NCBI GenBank assembly: GCA_937902945.1
Contig: CALEMD010000011.1
Location: 1-11,828 of the forward strand
Length of the DNA: 11,828 nucleotides
Source of the DNA: an uncultured Erysipelotrichaceae bacterium
GTDB taxonomy: Bacteria > Bacillota_I > Bacilli_A > Erysipelotrichales > Erysipelotrichaceae
Direction: 5' to 3'
The notes under the pieces are model-generated. The model had not been told where the DNA came from. It made no database searches and worked only from the letters and a program-made list of their open reading frames with translations. The position numbers and the translations under genes are program-made. Numbering within the stretch: the stretch's first letter is position 1; every line of letters starts with the position of its first letter. Of this stretch, positions 1 to 7,289 are shown piece by piece.

Positions 1-293
1 GGATTGAAGACGGAAACGAGGATGCAAAAAAAGGCCTGAAGCAGTATGCGCATCAGGTCGGTGCATTGATCATGCAGATTCAGTCTATCGTTGATCCAGA
101 GTGCTTCGCAATAGCCGGTGGCATCAGCGCAAGACCCGAACTGATTCTTGCCATCCAGGAAGAGACCGCCAAGATTCGTGATTCTATTCCTTTTGATCAG
201 CTTCCGCATCCAAATATCAAAGACGCATTGCTCGGCAATGATGCAAACCTGTACGGTGCGGTGTCTCATCTGATATCCAGCTTGACAGAGTAA
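1..293 (+). CDS. ROK-family sugar kinase or transcriptional regulator, C-terminal fragment
   Basis: This is the 3' end of a gene that begins left of the window; the reading frame enters at base 3 and shows 96 residues before a TAA stop. The visible part matches the end of ROK proteins (glucokinase/fructokinase-type sugar kinases and NagC/XylR-type repressors). A segment reading DPECFAIAGGIS corresponds to the conserved 'DPe.ivlGGgIS' block, followed by a helix and a closing 'ND..LYGAVSHL' block typical of the ROK C-terminus. The ATP-binding, zinc and HTH regions lie outside, so kinase and repressor cannot be told apart, nor can the sugar be named. It faces the ascorbate operon tail to tail and ends at its own terminator, so it belongs to a separate transcript. 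The family call is fairly safe; the function is open. Confidence 0.8.
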   Translation, partial: IEDGNEDAKKGLKQYAHQVGALIMQIQSIVDPECFAIAGGISARPELILAIQEETAKIRDSIPFDQLPHPNIKDALLGNDANLYGAVSHLISSLTE

Positions 294-338
294 AAACATT
301 AGCACAGAAAGAAATCAGTCTTTTCCCTTATACTGCGC

Positions 339-368
339 AGAAGGAAACTTAAGCCAATGTTTCCTTTT
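339..368 (+). terminator. Rho-independent terminator of the ROK gene
   Basis: An 8-bp perfect stem (AAGGAAAC at 341-348 with GTTTCCTT at 359-366) extends by one G-T and one A-T pair to 339/368. It has a 10-base loop and runs into a T-rich tract (364-374). The T tract lies on the plus-strand side, so it fits termination of the ROK transcript. Read from the minus strand the same hairpin lies just past the HAD gene stop but lacks a following U-run, so at best it stops or protects the ascorbate operon mRNA weakly. Confidence 0.7.
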
Positions 369-372
369 TATT

Positions 373-1188
373 TTACAAAAAATGTTCTCTGAGATATCTG
401 CTTACACCATTCTGATTATTTGAACCGCACAATGCATCAGCAGCTTCATATACATCTTTTTCAGCATTCTGCACTGCCACACCAAAGCCAGCCGTTTTAA
501 GCATGCATACATCATTGTGATTATCACCGAATGCCATGATCTGTGATAAAGGAATCTCCATTATTTTAGACAGCTGCTCTAATGCAATTCCCTTTGTTGC
601 ATACATTGAAGTGATTGTATACAGATCACCTTCAGATCTATTGAAATTCACATCAGGATATGCATCGCGGAAATGTGTTTCAATCATTTGCATATTCAAA
701 ACATCAGTCGAATCAATTGTGATTTTGAATGAGGATATATTTTTGCATCCTTCAGCAGGATCATAAGCAGCAATCTGCATTTTCCCTTTCAATCGTTCGG
801 TAAAAACCGACAGATGTCCAGTGGAAAGATATGAGAATACAATCTGATCTGTGTACACTAAAAACGGCATCTTCACAGCATACAGATATTTTGCGATCTC
901 TTCGGTTCTGCTATTGGGAAGCACATTATTGATCAGCCGTTCATTTCCTTGATAAAGATTCCCGCCATTATCCGTTATATAAGGAAGTTGGATATCTAGA
1001 TCATTCAGAATACTATGCATCAGGAAATGATTTCTGCCCGATGCAAGAGTCAATGCAATTCCTTTCTTTTCAAGTTCCTTTTTCACAGCAAAAAGATCTG
1101 AATCGATCTTTTTGTCATCATTCAGAATCGTACCATCACAGTCGCATACAACCAGATGTATATTTTGAAGATTCGGCAGAGCAATCAC
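373..1188 (-). CDS. Cof-type HAD-IIB sugar-phosphate phosphatase
   Basis: A 271-residue protein of the HAD superfamily, Cof/YidA-like IIB subfamily, cytoplasmic hydrolases that remove phosphate from sugar phosphates and related metabolites. All four motifs are visible. Motif I is VVCDCDGT with nucleophile Asp16 and acid/base Asp18; motif II is TLASGRN with Ser50; motif III is the Lys of SFKITID; motif IV is GDNHND with the Mg-binding Asp222 and Asp226. The IIB cap lies between motifs II and III, and the length is usual. It is the last gene of the ascorbate operon, 27 bases after ulaE, so it probably dephosphorylates a pathway intermediate or detoxifies a sugar phosphate; the substrate cannot be read from sequence. 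The start is uncertain: the GTG at 1188 has AAGGAG (1190-1195) only one base upstream, too close for normal use. An in-frame CTG at 1179 (spacing 10) or ATT at 1185 would fit better. Either still leaves motif I intact. Confidence 0.85.
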   Translation of the reverse strand: MIALPNLQNIHLVVCDCDGTILNDDKKIDSDLFAVKKELEKKGIALTLASGRNHFLMHSILNDLDIQLPYITDNGGNLYQGNERLINNVLPNSRTEEIAKYLYAVKMPFLVYTDQIVFSYLSTGHLSVFTERLKGKMQIAAYDPAEGCKNISSFKITIDSTDVLNMQMIETHFRDAYPDVNFNRSEGDLYTITSMYATKGIALEQLSKIMEIPLSQIMAFGDNHNDVCMLKTAGFGVAVQNAEKDVYEAADALCGSNNQNGVSRYLREHFL

Positions 1189-1215
1189 TCTCCTTGCACT
1201 CTATTAACTCAAATG

Positions 1216-2082
1216 CTATTCAGCTTCATCTGTAAAAACCGGATCCAGATTTGATCGCAGGAACAATGCTGCATCTTTGCATGTATTCTGCCAGTCCGCC
1301 TGACCGGTATACCAGAATTCTCCCGTAAACATTCTTACCCCAAGTTCTTTCAGTTTTTCAGCGTCTTCTTTGAACGCTGTATGACCTGTTCCAAATGGTA
1401 TCTCACGATATTTCCCAGGAACTGTTTCCTTGAGATGTGCAGCCGCTATGTGACCTCTGCCTGTTTCCAGATCATCTATCACACTTTTGCCATACAGCAG
1501 AGAAGCATTCGTTAGATTACCTAAATCAGGGTAGATCTGAAGATACGGACTGTTTACTGCCGCAACATATTTCATAGCTTTTTCAACTGTATCCATAAAA
1601 GGTGTTTCCATGGTTTCAAATCCCATGAGAATACCTTTTCTTGCGGCCATCTCACTTGCTTTCTTCAGATTCTCAAGAAATCTTTCTGCTGTATCATTAT
1701 TGCTTGAAGTATAGTAAACATCATATCCAGCCAGCTGGATAATGCGGATTCCAATGTCTGATGCAAAATCAATAGCTTTGGACATTATCTCAAGACTTCT
1801 ATTCTCAATGTCTTTATCCAGAGATCCTAAAGGATACTTGCGATGTCCGCTGAGACACATGGTCCATATTGGTGTCCCAGTCTCTTCGATATCACGGCGC
1901 AGCTGATTCTTCTGCTGCACAGTCCAATCAAGTCTGCCTAACTTATCATCCGTTTCATCAATGCTGATCTCAAGCCAATCAAATCCTGCTTCTTTGCAGA
2001 ATAGAAGTTTTTCTCTCCATTCAAGATCATTAAGCATAGATTTTTCATACATGCCCAATAGATAAGGCTTATTTTTGGCCAT
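1216..2082 (-). CDS. ulaE: L-ribulose-5-phosphate 3-epimerase (L-xylulose-5-phosphate 3-epimerase), UlaE-type
   Basis: A 288-residue TIM-barrel enzyme of the xylose-isomerase-like/AP-endonuclease-2 superfamily that interconverts L-xylulose-5-phosphate and L-ribulose-5-phosphate in ascorbate catabolism. It follows remembered UlaE closely along its length: LLGMYEKSM at the start, FDWLEISIDETDDKLGRLDW, MCLSGHRKYPLGS, IRIIQLAGYDVYY, the first metal-binding Glu region (GFETMETPF), YPDLGNL, the GHIAAAHLKET block and the final Glu in TGEFWY. Length agrees with the roughly 284-residue E. coli protein. I place the start at the ATG at 2082 because family similarity begins there. The frame stays open upstream to 2190 but that part lies inside the ulaF gene and resembles nothing. 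The start overlaps the ulaF stop by 14 bases and has no clear Shine-Dalgarno sequence, which suggests translational coupling. Another in-frame ATG at 2091 is possible. Confidence 0.93.
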   Translation of the reverse strand: MAKNKPYLLGMYEKSMLNDLEWREKLLFCKEAGFDWLEISIDETDDKLGRLDWTVQQKNQLRRDIEETGTPIWTMCLSGHRKYPLGSLDKDIENRSLEIMSKAIDFASDIGIRIIQLAGYDVYYTSSNNDTAERFLENLKKASEMAARKGILMGFETMETPFMDTVEKAMKYVAAVNSPYLQIYPDLGNLTNASLLYGKSVIDDLETGRGHIAAAHLKETVPGKYREIPFGTGHTAFKEDAEKLKELGVRMFTGEFWYTGQADWQNTCKDAALFLRSNLDPVFTDEAE

Positions 2083-2761
2083 AGTATGCATCCGGTCCGT
2101 GTTTTCTTGAATAGTGTTTATCCTGCAGCACTTGCGGCGCAGGTGCAGCTTTAGGATTGATTGTTTCAGTTCGAGCAGCCATTTTCGCAACTTCTTCTAG
2201 AACGACTGCATTGTGCACTGCATCCAGTGCATTCTTCCCCCAAGCAAACGGCCCGTGGTTTTTGCACAGTACACATGGCACAGCAAAGATGTTTTCGGTT
2301 CCTTTAAAGTATTCCGCAATCAGCAGACCCGTATTCTTTTCATAGCCAGAATCAATTTCTTCTTTACTCAGGTTTCTAACACAAGGTACTTCTCCATAAA
2401 TATAGTCCGCATGCGTAGTTCCGTAACAAGGTATACTGCGTCCTGCCTGAGCCCAGCTTGTTGCCCAGCTTGAATGTGTATGAACAATACCTCCAATCTC
2501 AGGAAATGCTTTATAGAGTACTGCATGGCTCGGTGTATCACTGGATGGATTCATGTTTCCTTCTATCTTATTGCCCTCAAGATCAATAACACACATATCC
2601 TCAGGCTTTAAAAGATCATAATCCACACCGCTTGGCTTGATGACAAACAGTTTTGTATCAGGATCATATGCGGATACATTTCCCCAAGTAAAAGTAACAA
2701 GTCCATATTCAGGAAGCAGCTTGTTTGCTTTGCATACTTCTTCTTTCAGTTGTTCTAACAT
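2069..2761 (-). CDS. ulaF: L-ribulose-5-phosphate 4-epimerase (UlaF/AraD/SgbE family)
   Basis: A 230-residue zinc-dependent class II aldolase-fold enzyme that converts L-ribulose-5-phosphate to D-xylulose-5-phosphate, which then enters the pentose-phosphate or phosphoketolase route. Family residues are all present: TWGNVSAYD and KPSGVDYDLL for phosphate binding, Asp75 in SSDTPSH, zinc ligands His94 and His96 (VHTHSSWATS) and His169 (CKNHGPFAWG), Asp119 in GTTHADY, and the C-terminal HGPDAYYGQK bearing the catalytic Tyr. Length equals that of E. coli AraD/UlaF. The sequence alone cannot separate araD (arabinose) from ulaF (ascorbate); the neighbours decide for ulaF. The ATG at 2761 has AGGAGG just upstream (within 2765-2771), and only 8 bases separate it from the preceding gene's stop. 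Confidence 0.93.
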   Translation of the reverse strand: MLEQLKEEVCKANKLLPEYGLVTFTWGNVSAYDPDTKLFVIKPSGVDYDLLKPEDMCVIDLEGNKIEGNMNPSSDTPSHAVLYKAFPEIGGIVHTHSSWATSWAQAGRSIPCYGTTHADYIYGEVPCVRNLSKEEIDSGYEKNTGLLIAEYFKGTENIFAVPCVLCKNHGPFAWGKNALDAVHNAVVLEEVAKMAARTETINPKAAPAPQVLQDKHYSRKHGPDAYYGQK

Positions 2762-2769
2762 AGTGCCTC

Positions 2770-3804
2770 CTACTTTGTAATTTTATAAACTGCTGCCTCG
2801 TTCATAGTGTGATTTGCAGATAGAATCAGATCACAGTCAGGCATATTCACAACATCAACATTGGCAGGACCTGCTCCCTTTTCAACAATCGTCACTTCAT
2901 ATTTGTGATCCAAATATTGAATGATGAACAATTCTGCATCTACCCTTCTGACACCGCCGATGAAACTATTGATGCCAGCAATCTTTCTGCCAACAAGGGT
3001 GTGTGCAAAATCGATTGGAGTTGGATATGTAAATACAGAAACCCAAGTGCCATTCTCATTTTCATGATAGATATGCATAGCATTGCCATGGAACGGTTCG
3101 ATGGTCATCATTTCATCTTTGCCGTCATTATCAATATCTATAAAAGCGATCTCGCCAATTGGTTTATCAATAATCTTTGTTGCAGTCCACTCGTCATGAC
3201 CATCTAATGGCGGTTCAACTCTTAATACGCCTTGATCACTGGAGAAATAGCCACACACTCTTCCTTTATAAAGAGAACGGGAATATCCATGGTTTCTATA
3301 ACAGCCATCCACAATCTGCTTCAGCTGTACTCCTTGTGAAAGATCCTCAGGCAGTATTCCTACATAGATTTGCCCAGGCTGACTCCAGTCTTCTTTATTC
3401 TGTTTATCTCGCGCTATTGTTGCGCAGATAATATAGTCAATTCCGTTTATATGATAAATATCAAATCGGTGCAGAAAAGGAAGACTGAAAAGATCCTGAA
3501 TCTGCCAGCCATCGCTGGTTTTCCTGCCCCATACGATCTTTGCGAGTGACGGTGAGACTTTCAGATAGAATTCATTAACAGCCAAGAACTCTCCCTTGCG
3601 GTCTTCAAACGGAATGATGGACATGCATCCGCCGCGATCATTCCAAACTGTTTCCTTTTTTTCAAAATTTTCTCCACTATAGGAATAGCATTCGCTTGTC
3701 GGATTTTCACTTGCAAACAATGCATAGAACTGTCCGTCAATCTCAATATGACTCGCACAGTAGCAGCGGACAATATCATCCAAATGTATTTTTTCGATTT
3801 TCAT
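2770..3804 (-). CDS. Unrecognised cytoplasmic protein in the ascorbate operon with one FG-GAP/VCBS-like motif, possible beta-propeller
   Basis: I do not recognise a named family for this 344-residue protein. It has no signal peptide and no membrane segment, so it should be cytoplasmic. The sequence is rich in short beta-strand-like stretches separated by Gly/Asp/Asn turns. Residues 219-236 contain DIDNDGKDE followed by MMTIEP, an FG-GAP/VCBS-type calcium-loop motif (D223, D225, D227, E231) normally found in beta-propeller blades, so a propeller fold is a reasonable inference. Conserved-looking polar positions include H112, W140, H172 and H239, but no catalytic set can be assigned. The ATG at 3804 has a strong AGGAGG. 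It lies between the PTS IIB gene and ulaF, the place where the decarboxylase ulaD would be expected, so it may act on a pathway sugar phosphate. A distant analogy is the propeller-type aldos-2-ulose dehydratase/isomerase; this is speculative. Confidence 0.6.
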   Translation of the reverse strand: MKIEKIHLDDIVRCYCASHIEIDGQFYALFASENPTSECYSYSGENFEKKETVWNDRGGCMSIIPFEDRKGEFLAVNEFYLKVSPSLAKIVWGRKTSDGWQIQDLFSLPFLHRFDIYHINGIDYIICATIARDKQNKEDWSQPGQIYVGILPEDLSQGVQLKQIVDGCYRNHGYSRSLYKGRVCGYFSSDQGVLRVEPPLDGHDEWTATKIIDKPIGEIAFIDIDNDGKDEMMTIEPFHGNAMHIYHENENGTWVSVFTYPTPIDFAHTLVGRKIAGINSFIGGVRRVDAELFIIQYLDHKYEVTIVEKGAGPANVDVVNMPDCDLILSANHTMNEAAVYKITK

Positions 3805-3821
3805 TTTGGCCTCCTTTGAAA

Positions 3822-3849
3822 CAGGCTGCCGGAATCACCCGACAGCCTG
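3822..3849 (-). other. Intercistronic hairpin between PTS IIB and the unrecognised gene
   Basis: A 28-base inverted repeat: seven paired bases (CAGGCTG with CAGCCTG), one C-A mismatch, three more G-C pairs and a six-base loop. It lies between the ulaB stop and the AGGAGG of the next gene. On the minus strand only TTTC follows it before the ribosome binding site, so it lacks a terminator's U-run. More likely it is an mRNA-stabilising or processing hairpin that sets unequal expression of transporter and enzyme genes, or a leaky attenuator. The structure is seen directly; its role is inferred. Confidence 0.55.
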
Positions 3850-3857
3850 AACAGTTG

Positions 3858-4151
3858 CTATTTTGCCAGCCCTGAAGCAATCAGGAGATCTTTGGCCTCT
3901 TTATCTGACAGCACATTTTTCATGCCGCAGATATGTACTCCCTTATCAGCCGCTGACTTAAACATATTTGTAAAATTCAACGGGCAGAATACCGCATCGT
4001 ACCGTGATGCAGCACTGACTCCCTCTGAAAGTGAGCAATGATGAATTTCCGTTACGTTAACACCTAAATCCTTGCATGCTTTCTCAACCCTCATTTTCAT
4101 CATTAATGAAGTTCCTGCACCATTTGCACATGCTACCAGTATTCTTGCCAT
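3858..4151 (-). CDS. ulaB: PTS ascorbate-type EIIB component
   Basis: A 97-residue soluble PTS IIB protein of the lactose/cellobiose-like fold. It takes phosphate from IIA on a cysteine and passes it to the sugar bound by IIC. The phospho-acceptor is Cys8 in the N-terminal P-loop ILVACANGAGTS, the expected place for this family; the rest (MMKMRVEK, CGMKNVLS near the end) follows UlaB/SgaB. Length is normal. A GGGAGA ribosome site precedes the ATG at 4151, and 17 bases separate it from the IIC gene. Specificity for ascorbate comes from the adjacent UlaA-type IIC and UlaG rather than from this protein alone. Confidence 0.9.
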   Translation of the reverse strand: MARILVACANGAGTSLMMKMRVEKACKDLGVNVTEIHHCSLSEGVSAASRYDAVFCPLNFTNMFKSAADKGVHICGMKNVLSDKEAKDLLIASGLAK

Positions 4152-4168
4152 TGTAATTTCTCCCTTTC

Positions 4169-5641
4169 TTACTTAGATGCCTTTTCAGCCATCTTAGCTT
4201 TATATGCTTCGTAATCCTCAGTGCACAGGAAGTATGTATCCTTGTGCTTGCGATACTGAAGCTGAGGTATTGCGAACAATCCAACAACGATAACAACAAT
4301 TCCTGCATAGCTTAGATACTTCATCAGTACTGTGAAGATAGGCCATACAACTGCCCAGTCCCACATACCAAGATATCCGCCGTATGCAGCCAATCCAACC
4401 CATGTAGCAATGATTGCAGATCCAAATACCTGAATGAGTCCTGACAGGAACGGGAACAGCATAGCTGCTTTGACACCGCCCTTGTTATTTGCAAATACTG
4501 CAATTGTGGCATTGTCGAAGAATACAGGGACGAATCCTGCGATAACAATTGTCGGTGATTTCAGAAGAAGCAGTGCACCGATAGCAAGGAACTGTCCAAG
4601 AGCTCCAAACAGGAAGCCGATTGTTACAGCATTTGGCGAACCAAATCCATATGTAGCAGCACAGTCGATGCCTGGCACAGCACCTGGCAGGAAACTGTTT
4701 GAGATACCCTGGAAGGATTCTGTCAGTTCAGTAACGAATGTTCTGACACCAAGCTGCAGAATTGCAAGATAAACCGCGAAGTTCAAGCAGGTGTTGATAA
4801 TATACATAGTGAAGTCTTTGCTCTCAGCCATAAAGCCAGCCGCAACTAGATAATCTTTGCCTAGAATTACAAGTATAGTTCCAAAGAAGATTGTCATTAA
4901 GATAGCAGTAGATACCATGTTCTCATTGAATATAGACATGAAACCTGGAAGTTTGATATCTTCAAGACGTTTTGAATTCTCTTTATGTCCAAACATTTTT
5001 TCTGACAGCCATGAAGAGAAAGCAATTCCGAACATCTGCTGATGGGCTACGCAGAAGCCGCCGCCATCTGTCAGTTCCTGTGTAAGTTCTACAGTAAGGT
5101 TAGAACCGACAGCCCAATACAGACCAAGAATTAAGCCCATGATCAGAAGAATCTGTGTATCCCCAAGCTGCGGGAAGCAGAACAGGATCAGCCAGAACGC
5201 TGTTGAAGCCTGCTGCATCTGAACATGTCCTGTTGTAAACACTGCACGCATCTTTGTGTATTTATTCAATTTGACTAGGATCAAGTTGAATATAAACGCA
5301 ATCAGAAGAAGAAGCATAACTTGAGAGAATGTTCTCCCAAACGTTTCCTCAATGCCAGCAGTTACTGCATTCTGTCCGAAATACGGATCAATAACCATGG
5401 CATTAAGATTAAAGCGATCCTTCAGTCCAACAAGAATAGGACGGAAATTGCTGACAAGTCCGCCAGAACCAACTGACAGAATCAAGTAGCCAACAGTTGC
5501 TTTAATAAATCCTGCGAATGCTTCATAGAATGGCTTCTTTAATAGCAGATAGCCAATAAATACGATTAGACCTATAAAATAAGCCGGCTGTGTAAGAATG
5601 TTAGTCGCAAACCACGACCAGATGCTCAGTAGTATATCCAT
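4169..5641 (-). CDS. ulaA: PTS ascorbate-specific EIIC permease
   Basis: A 490-residue integral membrane permease of the UlaA/SgaT family, which imports L-ascorbate while it is phosphorylated to L-ascorbate-6-phosphate. It contains about ten or more hydrophobic segments. Family stretches seen include VGYLILSVGSGGL with FRPIL near residues 50-70, TGHVQMQQ (about 138-145), the hydrophilic loop LTQELTDGGGFCVAHQQMFG, LPGFMSIFNENMVSTAILMTIFFG, GVRTFVTELTESFQGIS, LPGAVPGIDCAA and the late FDNATIAVFANNKGG. It is slightly longer than the 465-residue E. coli UlaA, mostly through a charged C-terminal tail of about 30 residues. A purine-rich AAAGGGG ribosome site precedes the ATG at 5641. It lies 26 bases after the IIA gene in the same operon. 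Confidence 0.94.
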   Translation of the reverse strand: MDILLSIWSWFATNILTQPAYFIGLIVFIGYLLLKKPFYEAFAGFIKATVGYLILSVGSGGLVSNFRPILVGLKDRFNLNAMVIDPYFGQNAVTAGIEETFGRTFSQVMLLLLIAFIFNLILVKLNKYTKMRAVFTTGHVQMQQASTAFWLILFCFPQLGDTQILLIMGLILGLYWAVGSNLTVELTQELTDGGGFCVAHQQMFGIAFSSWLSEKMFGHKENSKRLEDIKLPGFMSIFNENMVSTAILMTIFFGTILVILGKDYLVAAGFMAESKDFTMYIINTCLNFAVYLAILQLGVRTFVTELTESFQGISNSFLPGAVPGIDCAATYGFGSPNAVTIGFLFGALGQFLAIGALLLLKSPTIVIAGFVPVFFDNATIAVFANNKGGVKAAMLFPFLSGLIQVFGSAIIATWVGLAAYGGYLGMWDWAVVWPIFTVLMKYLSYAGIVVIVVGLFAIPQLQYRKHKDTYFLCTEDYEAYKAKMAEKASK

Positions 5642-5667
5642 TTTTCATACCCCTTTCGAATAATGCG

Positions 5668-6123
5668 TTACTCGTACTTCTGTGCTAAGGCCAGTAGATC
5701 GTCATCGTTCTGAACCTTTAACAATTCTTGGACCAGTTCATCATTCATCAGCATTTCGCTTAATGCCATCATGTTGTTCAGATGTTCTTCATGACTCGCT
5801 GCAGCAAGCATGAAGAATAATCGTGCATCCTTTTCATGATCATTCGGATCAAAGACAACAGGCTCTTCAACTTTCATAAAACCGATTGTAGTTTTAAAGA
5901 CGCCTGTTGCACCTTCTGTCGAATGAGGCATAGCAATATCCGGTGCAATGACAATGTATGGTCCATATTTTTCAACACAGGCAATGACTGCTGCAACATA
6001 ACGCTCATCTATATATCCCTCTTTAATGAGCGGCTGCCCTGATGCTTTAACAGCGTCCTGCCATGTTTTGAACCCTTGATGGAAGCATGTTACTTTCTGC
6101 TCAACAAATTGATTTAAGAGCAT
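5668..6123 (-). CDS. ulaC: PTS ascorbate-type EIIA component (mannitol/fructose IIA fold)
   Basis: A 151-residue PTS_EIIA_2 domain protein that accepts phosphate from HPr on a histidine and passes it to IIB. The active-site His67 lies in VIAPDIAMPHST, the conserved block of this family. Downstream VEEPVVFDPNDHEKDARLFFMLAA matches the second conserved strand region, and ASHEEHLNNMMALSEML the closing helix. Length is right for a free-standing UlaC/SgaA protein. An AAGGAG ribosome site lies upstream of the ATG at 6123, and 11 bases separate it from ulaG. No PRD or HTH domain is attached, so it is a transport component rather than a PTS-controlled regulator. Confidence 0.92.
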   Translation of the reverse strand: MLLNQFVEQKVTCFHQGFKTWQDAVKASGQPLIKEGYIDERYVAAVIACVEKYGPYIVIAPDIAMPHSTEGATGVFKTTIGFMKVEEPVVFDPNDHEKDARLFFMLAAASHEEHLNNMMALSEMLMNDELVQELLKVQNDDDLLALAQKYE

Positions 6124-6134
6124 GCCGTTTCTCC

Positions 6135-7193
6135 TTATAAGATACTTCTGAATGGAACATTCGGTTCTTCAGTAAAGCAATCTTCAAAACCTCTTCTGTA
6201 ATGGAACTGACGCTTATCACTATCATTTGGATAAATGAACTTTCCGCCAACATCCCAGATAAACGGTTTGAATTTGTACTGCATTACATACTTTCTGTAA
6301 TCATAGAGCATCAGAATTTCCTGTGGGTCTGCTTTGAAGTTTGTCCACACATCATAATGGAATGGAATAACAACTTTGCACTGCAGGGCTTCTGCCATAC
6401 GCAGAATGTCAATGGAAGTCATCTTGTCCTGATTGCCAATTGGATTTTCTCCATAAGATCCAAGTGCCACATCAATGTCATAGTCTTTTCCATGCTTAGC
6501 ATAATAGACGGAATAGTGGGAATCGCCGCTATGATAGATAGAACCAGCAGGTGTCTTGATCAGATAATTGACTGCCTTTTCATCCATGTCTGTAGGGCAG
6601 ACTCCGCGTACATCTTCATCATTTGTTACAAGACACGTTCTGTCGAACGAATCGAGAACGATGATCTCTGTATCTTTGATCTTGATATGATCACCTGGTT
6701 TGACAACTACGCAGCGATTTTCAGGAACACCGTAGCTCAGCCATTTCTCTACACTCTTTTTAGGACCGATGAATGGAACATCATCCTTGCAGTTCTTCAT
6801 AACTGCAGCAGCGTAATATGGATCAATATGATCGTTGTGGTAATGCGTTGACAGAACTGCATCAACTGTCGTTACTGCAAACGGATCATAAACAATCGGT
6901 GCTGCTCTGAGATTTGGCTGTGTCATGATTCCGCCAGTCATATTTTTCATCTGGTGAAACGGAGCCATTTCCTTATTCTTCTGTGTTCTCTTGCCGTTTC
7001 CAAACCATAAATCGATTGAAATGTTTGTATTGTTTTCTGTTTTAATCCAGAGGCCTGTGCAGCCGATCCACCACATAGCGAATGTTCCCGACTTTACTAC
7101 TTCACTATCTATTTCTTCATTGAGCCATGTTCCCCATTCAGGGAATGCGCCTAGAATCCATGAGTCTCTTGTTATATCTTTGATGTTTGGCAT
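6135..7193 (-). CDS. ulaG: L-ascorbate-6-phosphate lactonase
   Basis: A 352-residue metallo-beta-lactamase-fold hydrolase that opens L-ascorbate-6-phosphate to 3-keto-L-gulonate-6-phosphate, the first cytoplasmic step after PTS import. The metal motif THYHNDHID gives His117, His119, Asp121 and His122. Further metal-site blocks are YHSGDSHYS and VIPFHYDVW. The N-terminal TRDSWILGAFPEWGTWLNEEI and the FAMWWIGCTGLWIKT block are characteristic of UlaG rather than of general MBL enzymes, and the length matches the family (about 354). An AAGGAG ribosome site lies upstream of the ATG at 7193. It is the first gene of the operon, directly downstream of the divergent control region, and is the strongest evidence that the operon serves ascorbate. 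Confidence 0.95.
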   Translation of the reverse strand: MPNIKDITRDSWILGAFPEWGTWLNEEIDSEVVKSGTFAMWWIGCTGLWIKTENNTNISIDLWFGNGKRTQKNKEMAPFHQMKNMTGGIMTQPNLRAAPIVYDPFAVTTVDAVLSTHYHNDHIDPYYAAAVMKNCKDDVPFIGPKKSVEKWLSYGVPENRCVVVKPGDHIKIKDTEIIVLDSFDRTCLVTNDEDVRGVCPTDMDEKAVNYLIKTPAGSIYHSGDSHYSVYYAKHGKDYDIDVALGSYGENPIGNQDKMTSIDILRMAEALQCKVVIPFHYDVWTNFKADPQEILMLYDYRKYVMQYKFKPFIWDVGGKFIYPNDSDKRQFHYRRGFEDCFTEEPNVPFRSIL

Positions 7194-7273
7194 GTGAATT
7201 TTCTCCTTATCTTTGTTGCAATCTTAGAATAGGCATAATTTTAAAGTTCAGCAACCCCGTTTTATGAATCATT

Positions 7274-7289
7274 GATCATTTATATGATC
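7274..7289. promoter_or_regulatory. Perfect inverted repeat, candidate operator of the DeoR-family regulator
   Basis: GATCAT (7274-7279) and ATGATC (7284-7289) form perfect 6-base arms around TTAT. An overlapping smaller dyad, ATCA-T-TGAT, lies at 7268-7276, so the TGAT/ATCA unit is present more than once. The repeat sits over the better -10 of the ascorbate operon and next to the cre site. It is a natural candidate for binding by the DeoR-family protein encoded at 8173-8967, but no known UlaR consensus was matched. Confidence 0.5.

Noticed and set aside
2083..2190. Longer UlaE start at 2190
   Set aside because: The extra residues lie within the ulaF coding sequence in another frame, are rich in Arg/Lys/Cys and show no family similarity.
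6201..6851. 216-codon open frame on the plus strand
   Set aside because: It is antisense to ulaG, whose metal motif and family blocks are unmistakable; the antisense product resembles nothing and has no ribosome site of note.
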